A stretch of DNA of 64,000 bases from Paulownia fortunei (lineage: Eukaryota; Streptophyta; Magnoliopsida; Lamiales; Paulowniaceae), in NCBI GenBank assembly GCA_019321725.1, contig CM033118.1, forward strand, positions 15,278,071 to 15,342,070, in the 5' to 3' direction. The notes below the pieces were generated by a model. The model worked only from the letters and a program-made list of their open reading frames with translations. It ran no database searches and was not told the DNA's origin. Both the position numbers and the translations under genes were made by a program. Every line of letters starts with the position of its first letter. The stretch's first letter is position 1. Shown piece by piece: positions 12,079 to 24,053 of the stretch.

Positions 12079-13025
12079 TTAAAAAATGTAATGCAATCTA
12101 TTTTGAGAGATTCCAAGAGCCTCCAAATCAGTTTTTGGAGAGGAGAAAAGTGAGGAAAAGTCAAAAAACAAGAAATAACAAGGAGACTTGGAGAGAAGAA
12201 TGTCATTCTTAGAGACAAGTCATTCTTGGAGACAATAAGAGATTCAACCATTACTTCCACTTCATAAATTGGTGAACAATTTTCATGTTCTTTCTTATGT
12301 ATTTCTTGAAGTTATATTCATATATGAGAAACTAAACTTTTCTTTCTAGAGGATGATGTAATCTTATTTGAACCTATATTTTTAATTCCAAATAATATTA
12401 GTTCAAGTTATTCATCTTGTTTGTGTTATCTTGTTTAGTATTTCATCTTGATTAATTGGCCACTAATTGAGATTGTTTGACGTATGAAATTCGACACTCG
12501 AGAGAGGAAAGATTATACATGATTATAGGGATAATACAATGTAGGAATCATAGAGTTGAAAAGCTTATGAAACATTTGAAGTTTTAAAGAAGAAATCATT
12601 GAACTTTTGTAGAGTTTTACTCTTGAATTTTTATAGAGATATCGAAACTCATGTTAGAACTTATAGTCAATTCGGCACTCGAGAGGAAAATTGATAAGCT
12701 TAAAAATTCTTAACTTACATGTGTTGTTAACTTGAATTGATATATTTTAGAAGAAAGAATATAGGTGATAATTAGGTGAGTCATTCCTCTAGAATTTCTT
12801 GTTCATAAGGTATTTGTTGAATTGCTTCTAAAAACTCCATTCTTGTTTTTATATTTTTATCTTACTTTACTTTGTTTACCAATCATCACTCAATTTTTTA
12901 GATAAAATTAGGATTATTTGAACTATGGTACTTAATACAATTTTTTATTACAATCCTTGTGGATACGATACTCAACTCATCATTGTATTAAAACTTGACA
13001 CTGTGCACTTACAGTTTGCATAATT
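12079..13025 (+). mobile_element. Probable gypsy LTR fragment
   Basis: The 3' part (12955-13020) carries CCTTGTGGATACGATACTC and GTGCACTTACAGTTTGC. This layout resembles the U5 end of plant Athila/Tat gypsy LTRs, which end shortly before the primer site. The phrase TTCGACACTCGAGAG at 12490-12505 recurs at 12672-12686 with one change. No open frame is convincing. Assignment is tentative. Confidence 0.35.
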
Positions 13026-13026
13026 T

Positions 13027-13700
13027 TCACGAACACAATGCAAGTGCATCATTATCAACTTGAAGTTCCTCTATCACAATTGATGTTTGACCATCAGCTT
13101 GAAGCGTAATCCCTTTTTCCTTTTTATTTTGTTTCAAGTTCATCTCTAAAGTTTGCAGAGATCCAATTAATTCATCTAGCCTCATTTTCGTGATATCGTG
13201 GGCCTCCTCAATTGTAGTAACCTTATAAGGAAATCTCTTTGTCAAAGACCTCAAGGTTTTTCTTACAATTTTGAGGTAAGAATACTTCTCTCCCAAAGCA
13301 TAAGCTTCATTTTCAATGTCACACAATTTACCATGGAAGTCTGCAATGGTCTCACTCTCACTCATCTTGAGATCCTCAAATCTTGAAGCCAACATCGGAA
13401 GTTTTGATATTCTAATAGCAGTTGTTCCTTCATACTCTATTTGCAAGATATCCCATTTGGCTGACTCATATATGGATATCAATTTAAACTAATTAGCATC
13501 TACTACACTGAAGATAACATTTAGTGCCTTTGAGTTGTCATTCATAAGTCGGTCTTCATCAGTAGACCACTTGTCTTCAAGCTTCGAGATCAAGTTTTCA
13601 TTTTCTTATCAACCATTGGGTGTTTCCATCTAATCAACATGGCTTTCTAGGCCCTTTCATCAACTAATTTGATGAAGGCCCTCATTCTAGCCTTCTAGTA
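13027..13700 (-). pseudogene. Ty1/copia gag fragment (UBN2 domain)
   Basis: A 151-residue open stretch on the minus strand reads as a copia gag (UBN2-type) domain: AKWDILQIEYEGTTAIRISK, then a segment with LASRFEDLKM and ETIADF, IVRKTLRSLTKRFPYKVT and DELIGSLQTLEMNL, all hallmarks of the family. Upstream, in the same direction, EDKWSTDEDRLMNDNSKALN continues the domain but is cut by a stop near 13490 and a frame change near 13600. The zinc knuckle and everything after it are absent. A relic, unrelated to the copy at 53418. Confidence 0.75.
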
Positions 13701-15080
13701 TGAATAATTTGCTCCATCTAGTAGTGGAGAGCATGTAACCAAGCTTCTTCACATAAATGGCTCATATTTGTAATAGATCAACCAAAAATCTCACTAAGTT
13801 TAATGACATGCTTTTGATGTCAATTGATATAATATGTTGTCTTAATTTTATCAATCTTATTCAGATTCTTATGTCAGAAATAATGATGTTACATAAGTTG
13901 TAATATACACCGAAAAAATAATAGAAAAATTGACTCAATAATTTTTAACGTGCTTCAAGTACAATGTACTCTATATGCATGAGGACACGACTAGAAAACA
14001 ATAATCCATTAGTAGAATAGTTTATACACAATACGATAAAAAAGACTTAAAGCAAATAAAAGACTCCATTTTTTATTCATGTCATTCTTGTATTGCAACT
14101 AACAACTTGACTTGTTTGCAAGACCCCCTCAACTTAGCCTACTTCGTTGAACTCTCTTGAACACTACACTTCATCAGGTAGCAACACGTCTTCTCTCAAA
14201 GATTCATCTCCTTTTTCTGAAGAATGTTAAGCAGAGTGCTGCAACATAAATTGTAACGAGACCTTTAGCTCCTTGGCGGACTTGAATTCTAAAGCTCCAG
14301 TTCATTGACTGATTTGTCTTGGAGAGAATTTATGCCATCACATTATATTGTTTGCTTTCTAAAATTCGAAGAAATGAAAGATACAAGAATGATCTTTTTA
14401 TAACAATCTTTCAACTTTAAAATCCTATCCTAATTAGGTTTCTTTTTCAAATAAATTTGGTACAAAGCATGTTGTGCTTATTCAATCTTGTTCAACTCAA
14501 ATTCCACCAAGTAATATGTCAATAACAAACATATCAAGATAGCACAATTTAAATAAGATTAATCCAATTTATTTTAAATTTGCAAAATTCAAATTTATAC
14601 ACATTAAAGAACCGACAAATTTTTATATTTTTTCCAAAATTTCTAAAAATAATTTATTTCAACTTTGCCAATAAATGTCAACAACCAAAATACTTAAATA
14701 GCGTATAACATCATATTTCATCCATATCATCAGGGCTAGCGAATGAACGGGATTGGTTAAGTACATATTATCATAATTGATGGGGCAACGCCTAATTCCC
14801 CTTAAAAAAATAATCAGGCATACTCGTCCCTAGAGTCAACCCCAAAGTCCTAATCATCTCAACCAACATAAATTTTGCAAAAAAAGCGGAGAATAATTAA
14901 TCATCAGAATCGTGGGGAGCATTAACTTACTGGAAACAACGTTTGGTTGTCAGAGAAAATGGGTTACAAGGAAATCTCAGTCCGAATAACGCCGGCCCTC
15001 TGCCTAAACTACTAATTCCTACAAGAAAACACAAGGCTCAGAATCACATCCTCAAGTTCAATATTCGAAAGGAAATAGCT
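13701..15080. other. Intergenic; upstream region of the complete GT61 gene
   Basis: No gene is supported. 13700-14500 may be LTR or leader of the copia fragment to its left; from about 14700 the sequence becomes less AT-rich and is presumably the GT61 promoter region. No domain-bearing reading frame is present. Confidence 0.35.
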
Positions 15081-15088
15081 CTATATAG
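15081..15088 (+). promoter_or_regulatory. Candidate TATA box of the GT61 gene
   Basis: CTATATAG lies 73 bases before the start codon at 15161, which would give a leader of roughly 40-50 bases. The call is by position and sequence only. Confidence 0.35.
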
Positions 15089-15160
15089 TGCCATTTCAGT
15101 TCTTGATTGAGATTAAATTTCTTAAAAGAAATTGAGTTACAATAGTTAGTAGCGAAAAGC

Positions 15161-18100
15161 ATGACATATGAGACGATACTCAGCAGAAGTTTTAGTCGGC
15201 ATGAGCAGAAAAAGATGGGACGTGGAGCATTTATGGGTTGCTTCGTTATGGCATTCGCCCTCTGCACTGTTTTCAAGCCCTATCTTGGCCCTCTACCCCT
15301 TAGTAAGTCTACTTTTTTTTTTTTTTTAATTTTAGCTTTTTCGTGATCTTGATGGAATTTTGAAATTAACTTGATGCATAAAGAAGCATGTAATTGGTTT
15401 TATTTCTATCTGGCCATGCATGTCTTTACATAATTATGTAAAAAATAACATTTTTATGGTACTTTTGTGCAGTGAATTCGGGTCTCAAAATGTTGATCAT
15501 GGGCACAGAAGAAATAAGCGAACAATCACGTAAGACTTTTTACTTTATTAGACTGTAGTTATTAAAGCTTATATTACAGGCCTGAGGCTATTATTAATGA
15601 GCAAACTCAGTAAAATGATTAAGGACTACCCTGTTGGATATACTTCATAAATATATTTCAAAGACAAATTGAGATTAAATTGATCCTTCAATTGCCTAGT
15701 TATCAATATAGTTGATGTCAGGCAAATGATCTGTGATTAATGGTTGATTCATGCTTACTAATTGATTGTTGATAATTTACGTGTAACCATTTTAATTTCA
15801 AAAAATAAAACAAGAATATTTGTTAGTTATTAGTTCATAGAATTAAATTGTGTTTACCTAATTGTTGAACCCATCTTAAGCAAGTTATTTTTCCTAGTAG
15901 GCTGAAGTTTGATTATGAGTTTCTTGGTTTGACTTTTATCATTATATTTTCTAATCAATCGACTAACTGTATTGAATTGATAGAATTTCTTACAAAAATT
16001 TATAGCCCCTCATTGAGGATGACATGTTTGGCTATTTAGTGTTGAAAGAATTTGGGCAAACCATACTATTACACCATTTTGAAATTTCAAACCTGTTTTT
16101 TTTAAATGAAAAACATAATATTGGAGCGTTTGATAGCATTGCTATGTGTGTGTCATAAGTCATGCTAGAAATATATAGTATCAATATTCATTATACAAAT
16201 TTGGCGCGATGTTAGGAATCATAATATAACAACTTTTTTTAACATATATATATATATATATATATGTATGGTAAATAATCACTTACCAATACTGAGAAAA
16301 AAAATATCTATTTTCTACACTTGTTTTAGATTTCATGATAGGTATATATATATATATATATATATATATTAGGGTGAATTTCACCTTGTCACCCTTAACT
16401 ATATAAGTACGTAGCACTTCAACCCCCAAACTATGAAAATATATACTTTGCCTCCAACTAAAAAAATATAATTTATTTTTTAATTTTGCCCCTATTTCAA
16501 AATATTTGGAAAAATACTAAAACTTCAAAACTATTGTTTGAACTTTAATAATATAAAGTAACTAAACTAAATTTGATCCACTATCAACTATCAATTGCCG
16601 TAGTTCATGAATTTTATAGTTTAAATTATTATTTTAAAGACAATTTTTATTTAATAAATTAATTTTATTTCTAATTATTTTAAGTAATTAATAGTTACAA
16701 GGTTGACATGAGTAAACCTATTATTTGAGAATTAAAGAAACAATTAATGAGAATATAAGACTAATCATCAACTTCTTTGATCTTTCGATATTAATAGGTC
16801 ATACGACTTTGCTGAAACCTATATTTTTGGTAAATGGTCACATTGTTCTAATTAATTTGATCCCCATTGTGAGGAGGCACCCTTCTCTCAAAGTTACATA
16901 ATTATTTTTGTGAATTTCTTAGTGAGAGTTGTCGCGTTTCAAAGTATTCTATACTTAACCACCTGTGTCAATTTTCATAAATTTACCTTTTTTTTTTCTT
17001 AAAGGTCTTTCAAGTTTTTCTTAAATTTATCAACTATTAAAAAATTATTTAATATGTTTTAGAATGCATTTAAGTTATTAAATAAAAATTAGTGCTTTAG
17101 TATAAAAACCAACTATTTCGTTTTATAGTTAGTTTTAACTTTAATATTTTTCCAAATACTTTGAAAAGATGGATAAAATTAAAAATATATTATATTTTTT
17201 TAGCTAGAGAGGGCAACATGTATACTTTCATAATTTGAAGTGAGGTATTACATGCATAGAGTTGAAAGGGGAAAAGTGAAATTCACCCTAATTTTTTAAC
17301 CAAAATAAGTAGTAAACATTTCATATTTGTAGTAGTCACTTCACATGGTTTTATTCGAAAACATGACTTGTTGTTTAGATAATTGTCATTGTTTATTAGA
17401 ATTATTGTTTTATAAGATTCATTATTGCGAAGAAATACTCCCGCTTTCCCAATTATGCGACCCAATACAGAATTCTGTAAGTTTTGTATGTTTTTATATT
17501 ATAATTATTAAAAGTAATAGTTGAAAATTAGTAATATCACATTATTATTTTAATTGAAATAATAGTTTTAGAATGAAAATTTTTACTTTAAAAATTTTGA
17601 TCTTATTTTGGAACATCAAAAAAATAGTAGATTTAAGATAGATGAAAATGAAAAATACATTTAGGATAAATAAACCAAGAATTTATGTGTTTGTACAATT
17701 GCTCACACTAGAGACTAACTAAACTATTATCAGCGCCAAAGTTAAATTATGAAGATAATTATGACATGATTTTAGAGATATTATATTTGATGGACAATAT
17801 ATGAGATATGTGGATTAATAAATATCTCATTTCATAAAAAATAAAGTATTTGTCAATTATCTAAATAGTTAATGAAGCATGTATTATCTGTTGTGGCACT
17901 CACAAAGTACAGTTTCTTTTCTTTTTCAGATATTCGTGCAAAGAGTGTGAAGCCAATTATTCATAATTTCACCAACTCAAGATCACAAGTCTACGAAATG
18001 AATGGTGACATAAGAATCCATGGCAATTCATCCACCATTTTCATAGCTTCAACCCAAGAACTCAACATAACTTCTTGGACGATAACACCTTATGCGCGGA

Positions 18101-19068
18101 AAGGCGATAAGGTGGCGATGGGGAAGGTGAGGAAGTTCAGAATAATGGAGCAACCCACTAATACAACCCCTCATTGCAGCCGAAATTTCAGCATTCCGGC
18201 GATCGTTTTCTCCAGCGGAGGATACGCCGGAAACCACTTCCATGATTTCACCGACATGCTCATTCCACTCTACTTGACTTCTCAACAATTTAATAGAACA
18301 GTGCTCTTCCTTGTAGCTGACAAGCGTCCTTGGTGGGCTTCTAAGTATAAACTAATCCTGGAGAAACTTTCCAAATACGATGTTATCGACATCGACAACG
18401 AAAATGAAGTGCTGTGTTTTTCAAGAATGATTGTTGGACTCAAAGCCCACAAGGAGTTGAGCATAGATCCTTCGGAATCCCCACATTATTCCGTCAGGGA
18501 CTTCAGAAAGTTCCTCCGAAGCACGTATTCGTTGGACAGAGAATTTGTAAACCATCATCGGCGCCCTCGCTTACTCATCGTTTCCAGGAGAAAAACCCGA
18601 CATCTGACGAATGAAGGTGAAGTAGCAGAGATGGCTAGAAGCTTGGGATTTGATGTTGCTGTGAAAGAAATGGGGTGGCAAGTGTCGTCAGTTGCACAGT
18701 TTGTGAATAGTTTTGATGTGATGATAGGAGTGCATGGGGCTGGGCTTACCAACATGGTTTTTCTTCCTGAAAATGCAGTTGTGATCCAGATAGTGCCCTT
18801 TGGATTGGACTTATTGGCAAAATATTACTTCCAAACTCCTGCAAAAGATATGAAGTTGAGGTATTTAGAGTACAAGGTGATTCTGAATGAAAGCTCATTG
18901 TTGGGGAAATATCCACCCGACAGTGACGTGTTTAGAGACCCTGTTGGTGTCCACGAGAAGGGATGGCATGCTTTTCGTTCTGTTTATTTGGATAATCAAG
19001 ATGTAAATGTTGATTTGGGTAGGTTTAGGAAAACACTGTTGAAAGCCTTGGAGCTTGTTCGCAGTTAG
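15161..19068 (+). CDS. GT61 family glycosyltransferase, three exons
   Basis: Exons 15161-15302, 15473-15529 and 17930-19068 join in frame through GT-AG introns (both phase 1) into 445 aa, the usual length for this plant family. It starts MTYETILSRSFSRHEQKK, the N-terminus typical of dicot GT61 proteins, followed by a membrane anchor at about 22-38 and a lumenal stem. The DUF563 domain covers roughly 155-430, with FSSGGYAGNHFHDF (160-173) and GVHGAGLTN (333-341). Such proteins sit in the Golgi and transfer pentose or GlcNAc-type sugars to wall polysaccharides or glycoproteins; the donor and acceptor cannot be read from sequence. Intron 2 (2.4 kb) hosts a foldback transposon. A tandem paralogue at 2-811 is damaged; this copy shows no stop or frame change and is probably functional. 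Confidence 0.92.
16244..16265. repeat. (TA)n microsatellite
   Basis: About 11 TA units within intron 2 of the GT61 gene. A second run at 16343-16369 abuts the foldback element. Confidence 0.9.
16369..17291. mobile_element. Foldback (long terminal inverted repeat) element in GT61 intron 2
   Basis: The ends are perfect inverted copies of TTAGGGTGAATTTCAC (16369-16384 and 17276-17291). Inverted similarity continues inward for about 190 bp on each side, for example around 16425-16450 against 17205-17240. The middle is AT-rich with no transposase. Long inverted arms suggest a non-autonomous Mutator-like or other foldback element. No clear target duplication is seen, because the left flank is a TA repeat. 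Confidence 0.75.
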
Positions 19069-20024
19069 GGGATTCTGTTCCATGGGTTGCATATTCTTAC
19101 ATATACATTTGAAATAGGTATGAATATTTGTTATTCTTTTTCGATTAGTTTCTTGTTTCTATATACTTTAAACTCCACAACCTTTGTTTTTACCTTTTTT
19201 TTTTTTTTTCATAATTTTTGTTTCTCATTTTCGGATTCTGCCCTTTGCAACCTTCATCTTTTCTGTCATTTTCTATAATGTGATTATCCATTTAGCTTGG
19301 ATGTATATCCACATCATCAGTGAATTCAGCTGTTTGTACTACACTATATCCACACTCAGTTCCTCAACCCTCTAGTTAGCAACTTAGCTTTGGTCCATGA
19401 AGAGATGAACTTTACTTAGATATGGCTACACGACAGATTTAGAGTAAATTTGTCAAAATTTAAATATCAATCCATCAAGGGGTAAATTTATCATTTAAGA
19501 ACTGTTCCATTAAGGTTTTTCTTAAGGATTTGGACTCCCATCAAACACATTTTATAATTTTAAAAATATTATATAAATTTTTAAATAATATCACTAATTT
19601 TTTCTAAAAAATTATACTTTTTAAAAAGGCTTCACATAAATACATATAATAAAATTAAAAAATAAATAAAAAATAAAGACTCGTTCTTAATCCATTTATA
19701 ATTTTGAAAATAATTTACCCTACTAAACGAATTTAAATTTGAACCCACTCTATTACCAAAGGTTCTAGAAGTTCCATTGAGTTCCCTACTCCATTTGCTA
19801 GTTAGTCTGCTCTTTAGCCCCTGTAGTTTGTTATTTGACTATTCCGCTTAATCCTCCAGTCAGCTTGAGTGTAGTTCTTAGAACTTTACCCTATCAAAAC
19901 TGAAATTACAAGAGTTTTTGGATGCTATACACTCAATCTATTCATCATTAAAATCTAATTACATTATTCTGAACATTAATACCAAAACCGGAGATATGCC
20001 AACGCTTGGGCCCAAGCTCAAGAT
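19069..20024. other. 3' flank of GT61 and AT-rich intergenic DNA
   Basis: The first ~60 bases resemble the 3' flank of the damaged GT61 copy (812-862), so the duplication included the 3' untranslated region. From about 19510 to 19740 lies an AT-rich repeat that recurs beyond the assembly gap (20310-20560). No gene is visible. Confidence 0.5.
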
Positions 20025-20124
20025 NNNNNNNNNNNNNNNNNNNNNNNNNNNNNNNNNNNNNNNNNNNNNNNNNNNNNNNNNNNNNNNNNNNNNNNNNNNN
20101 NNNNNNNNNNNNNNNNNNNNNNNN
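20025..20124. other. Assembly gap, 100 N
   Basis: Exactly one hundred N, the conventional placeholder for a scaffold join of unknown length. Reading frames crossing it are meaningless. Confidence 0.99.
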
Positions 20125-20309
20125 CATTTTTCCAAATACTATATTCTCAAAATTCAAACATATATATATATATGATCAATATATATTTATATATCTACAC
20201 ATACATATATGTCAACCCATGACCATTGTCATTGAAACTAGATTGCCACCATTGTCATTGAAATTGGACTCAGATGGTAACGGAGTGGGATTTGTCAAAA
20301 CTCGAGAGC

Positions 20310-20560
20310 CGTCCTGTCAAGGTTTTTAAGAATCTGGACCCATCCCAAACCTGTTGGGTGTGAGTTAGACCTACTAGACATTTTTAATAGTTTTAAAAAT
20401 ATTAAAATATATATTTTTTAAAAAAATTATTACAAAAAAATAATATATGTATTAAAATAAAAATAAATAAATAATATATAAGGCGAGTTTAGGATGAGAT
20501 GAGTTTGAAAATAAAAAAATCAATATTTATCTATTTATAATTTTAGAATTTTAAAAATTC
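20310..20560 (+). repeat. AT-rich dispersed repeat, second copy
   Basis: AAGGTTTTTAAGAATCTGGA and the AT-rich block after it resemble 19510-19740 in the same orientation (AAGGTTTTTCTTAAGGATTT start). The two copies bracket the assembly gap and may have caused the failed join. Confidence 0.5.
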
Positions 20561-20678
20561 ACTCTAACAACATCCCTAGCTGGACAACATCGTGGTGTCA
20601 TCCTCTACCTCTCAAGCTTGCACACGCACACACACGCACTACACAGTGAGGAGATAGTGGTGTTGGGTGTGACTTGCA

Positions 20679-20770
20679 GGGGGGGGGGGTAGTAGATTTT
20701 GGACATGGTGGTTTTGGGAGTAAGGTGCGTGGGTGGGTGGGTGGTGGTGTGGTGGTGGTGGTGGTGGTGT
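20679..20770. repeat. G run and GGGT/GGT microsatellite
   Basis: Eleven G at 20679-20689, then GGGT units near 20729-20745 passing into GGT units up to 20769. A CA-rich stretch (20621-20640) lies just upstream. The G-rich strand has quadruplex potential. Confidence 0.85.
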
Positions 20771-20779
20771 GAGAGGAAA

Positions 20780-23090
20780 TATTATTGAATATGAAATTTT
20801 AATCTATGATAGTGTAAAATTAATTCTTATACTTAAAGTACTATTGTAATTTTATACATAATTAATTGTATTTTAATTTATTTTTTGAAGAATAATTTGA
20901 GTGCAATTTAATAATATATAAAGATGAATGAATGATTAATAAATGATCCATTACATATATAGATGAATATCAGAATCTCATTTGTTTATCATAGTTTTTT
21001 TACATGAAAGTCCTTGACTAATATTGGATGAAAGTTGAAAAAAAAAAATTCAATTTTTTCGTTAAGTCAAGCAACTAGAAATGTACGCATAGTTATTGGA
21101 TTATTAAATGAAGTTCGATTACTTTGTATGATTCATTGATTGAATTAACTGGTGATATCATTTTTTTAATCTTAATTAAATTTAAGTTTTTACAAAAACT
21201 AGACTCATTAGGAATTAGAAGATAAAAAAATTTAATTTAAAAAAAATATAAGATAGTTGGATAAGTATATAATACTATTTATTGAATCATACACGCACCA
21301 AAAAATTACTATAATCCCACATGATTTGGGAGATGGAAAAAGTGGGAGTATAGGCCCCATAGGACCAAACTTTTACTCTCAATAATTATGTGAACCCTTG
21401 CTAGAGGCGAAAACAGTCTACTTCTTTCATTCTCTTGTGATTTGTGTTATTGAATAGAAGAATTCAAAAATAAAATATACATGCACAAAGTGTTTGTGTA
21501 ATTACTTCAAAAATCCTTATACATTTATCCATCAATTTGAGGAAAAAACATTTGGAGCTTTGAGGCGAATAAGTTCCAACGAATTCTTGATTAATTTTAG
21601 AACTCCCGATTAGAAAAAAATATTTGAAGCTCTTCGGCGAATCAGTATCAACGAAAAAAAGTTAATTTTGGTTCTTGATTAATTTCGAAACTCACAATTT
21701 CAAGAACAGAAGGTAGAGAATAATTTAGACTCAATCGAAAGCTTCTCCAGTATAAGGTTTGAACTTAACTTACACAATAATTAAATTATGAATGGTATAA
21801 TTTCTATTTTGTTAAAAAATTTAAAATATAATAATTGTACCACGTATTCCGTGGCCTAGGTGAAGCATGACGATCGTGGTCAACGCGTGTACTAGAGAAA
21901 CAATGATGCATAGACTGCTTCTTGGATTTAGTCAGTTAATTAGATACAAGATTTCTTTACCACAGTTGTCTTCTACAGAGTAAGATTGTTTTTCAATTTA
22001 TAAATCTAAAAAAAAAAAAACAATGAAAAAAAAAAAGAAAGAAGAGAGATTTTGAACTTAGTGCCTTTTGAACTCAAGTCATATGGGAACTCAGAACACT
22101 GTAGCTGTAAACTCTAGGACAAGGCATCACAAGTTTTCTTATTTTTCCTTTTTGGCTGAGCAAATCTTTGTGCATTAAAACTGGGCATAAGCTCCAGAAA
22201 CAATATTTACTGCAGTACTAGACCAAAGCAGTGTCTTTTACATGGCATGTTTTCATCAGTTCTTTTACCCTGCAGCATCACCATTTATTTTTTTGGCCCA
22301 AACGTAGCAGGAGTTGATGCGTATCTGAACTAAAATTGGTGGCAGGAGAAGCATTTAAATCTATAACACCATCAAATCGCTGTAGTTAGTGAGGTTGTCA
22401 AGGTCCATTTCATAGTCCTAGAAGCAGTATCACTATTCAAGCCTTCTCATCCAAGTATAGCTATCCTTTTGTTGTACAAATGCCCAGATGTCCTATTTTG
22501 CCCTTAAAAAAAGTCTTAAATTTTCAAATATGACAAGATCTGCATACATTTTATACGAGCCGCGACCCTGAAAGTATGATTCGGTGGGTCAAACCTAAGC
22601 TTACAACCGATTGATCTCATTGTACATTACAAATGAAGATTCATTTCTGTAATGACACTTTTTAATAGCTCACAAGAAGTGCAGTGCACACGCGTAAAGA
22701 TATTCCAATAAATACCCAAGTAAATTGGGTCTTACCTTTCCATATTTACTTGTTCACGTTGACCTTTTTATTATTTCTCGACCTGACTTAATCATGGACA
22801 TGTTTTAATTAGGTCTACTTGAATGTTCAAGTATCAGATCAATCCGAACCGAACCGAACTGATAGTCGAAGGGGTCGGAACTGAGCAACATCACTCTTCA
22901 CTTCCTAATTTTACATCAAACCTTCCTAATTTGAGCATCATGTTTTAGCTCACCGCCTTTTATGTAGTTAATTTGGGTGCTTGAAGTACAAGCTAATTTT
23001 CTATCTACTTCGTAAGGTAGGCAGCGTATCAATGACAACATTGTCTTCTTGGTGGCATCAGTACTTCTTGGTTTAACCTGCCGTTTTAGT
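20780..23090. other. Intergenic region with a diverged tandem duplication
   Basis: No gene is supported. A 65-80 bp unit containing GAGCTTTGAGGCGAATAAG occurs at 21541-21605 and, diverged, at 21614-21692. The stretch 22130-22500 has more even base composition than its surroundings and could be an unrecognised untranslated or non-coding transcript, but no open frame or known RNA is evident. Confidence 0.4.
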
Positions 23091-23204
23091 TACTGAACTA
23101 AAACATTTGAAAGTTCTGAGGTCGGATGGAACAAGTCGGTTCGTTTTCCGACTCTAGTGCCTTAGTCCAGTACTTCGCAGAGGAAAACCTACTGCAACAA
23201 AAAC

Positions 23205-23715
23205 AAACAAAACAAAAAAGATTAATTATAAAAATTATCCCTAAAATTTGATTTATTTATAAAAATTACCCCTCTAAATTCATAAATTACAAAAACTTCA
23301 TTAAGGTAGGAATACTCCCTGGAAGTTTGTTTCTATTTCATAAAAACAAACAAAATAAAAAGGATTAACAAAAACTAAAGTTTGATCTATTTACAAAAAA
23401 AATATTTCTCTAAATTTATAAATTACAAATATCCCTTAAGGCTTTATATATATACGCCTTTAAAGTTTGTCTCCCTTAAAATTTGACTGTATTTTATGAA
23501 TTGCAAGGTCCTCTATTATCTTTGTGAAAAATAATCGCATCAACCAGAAAAAGATGGAAAAAAATCATATTTTAACGTTGACATACAATAAATACAATTT
23601 ATAAAATAGAGGCAAATATTAAAATAATATTTATAATTTATAAATTTAGAGGATAACTTGTGCAAAATGCAAACTTTAGGAGTGCTTTTTATAATTTACC
23701 CAAATAAAAAATAGT
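23205..23715. mobile_element. MITE-like insertion downstream of EXO70
   Basis: The left end (AATTATAAAAATTATCCCTA) and the right end in reverse complement (AATTATAAAAAGCACTCCTA) are similar, giving imperfect inverted termini around an AT-rich 500-bp core. The inverted EXO70 3' copy near 29190-29250 lacks this segment, which fits a later insertion here or a deletion there. Confidence 0.5.
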
Positions 23716-24053
23716 GTCTTCAATGGAGTCAAAGCATTTTGCTCACATCACAGACAGCTCTCAACTGAGATATTAGTAAATCGCAACTTCAAATTCGCAG
23801 GCATGAAAATTTGGAATGGGGTATGATTGTAATTGTCCTGTTCTATTGTTGAAATTACCTTAAATACTTATTAAGATAATTTCTGTAATTCAATGCATAA
23901 ACAGACCAACTTGCATCAAAGATTTGAGGGTCGTCTCAACTGCAGGAGCCCTCTTCTTTTCTCTTTCTTTTTTTTTTTTTTTTGTTTTTTTTTTGGCAGC
24001 AAGCAGAATAACAAGTAAGCTCAAGCACTTAATTATGCTGGTCTTCAGTTCTT

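Noticed and set aside
19918..20329. Reading frames on both strands crossing the N run
   Set aside because: They are open only because N has no stop codons.
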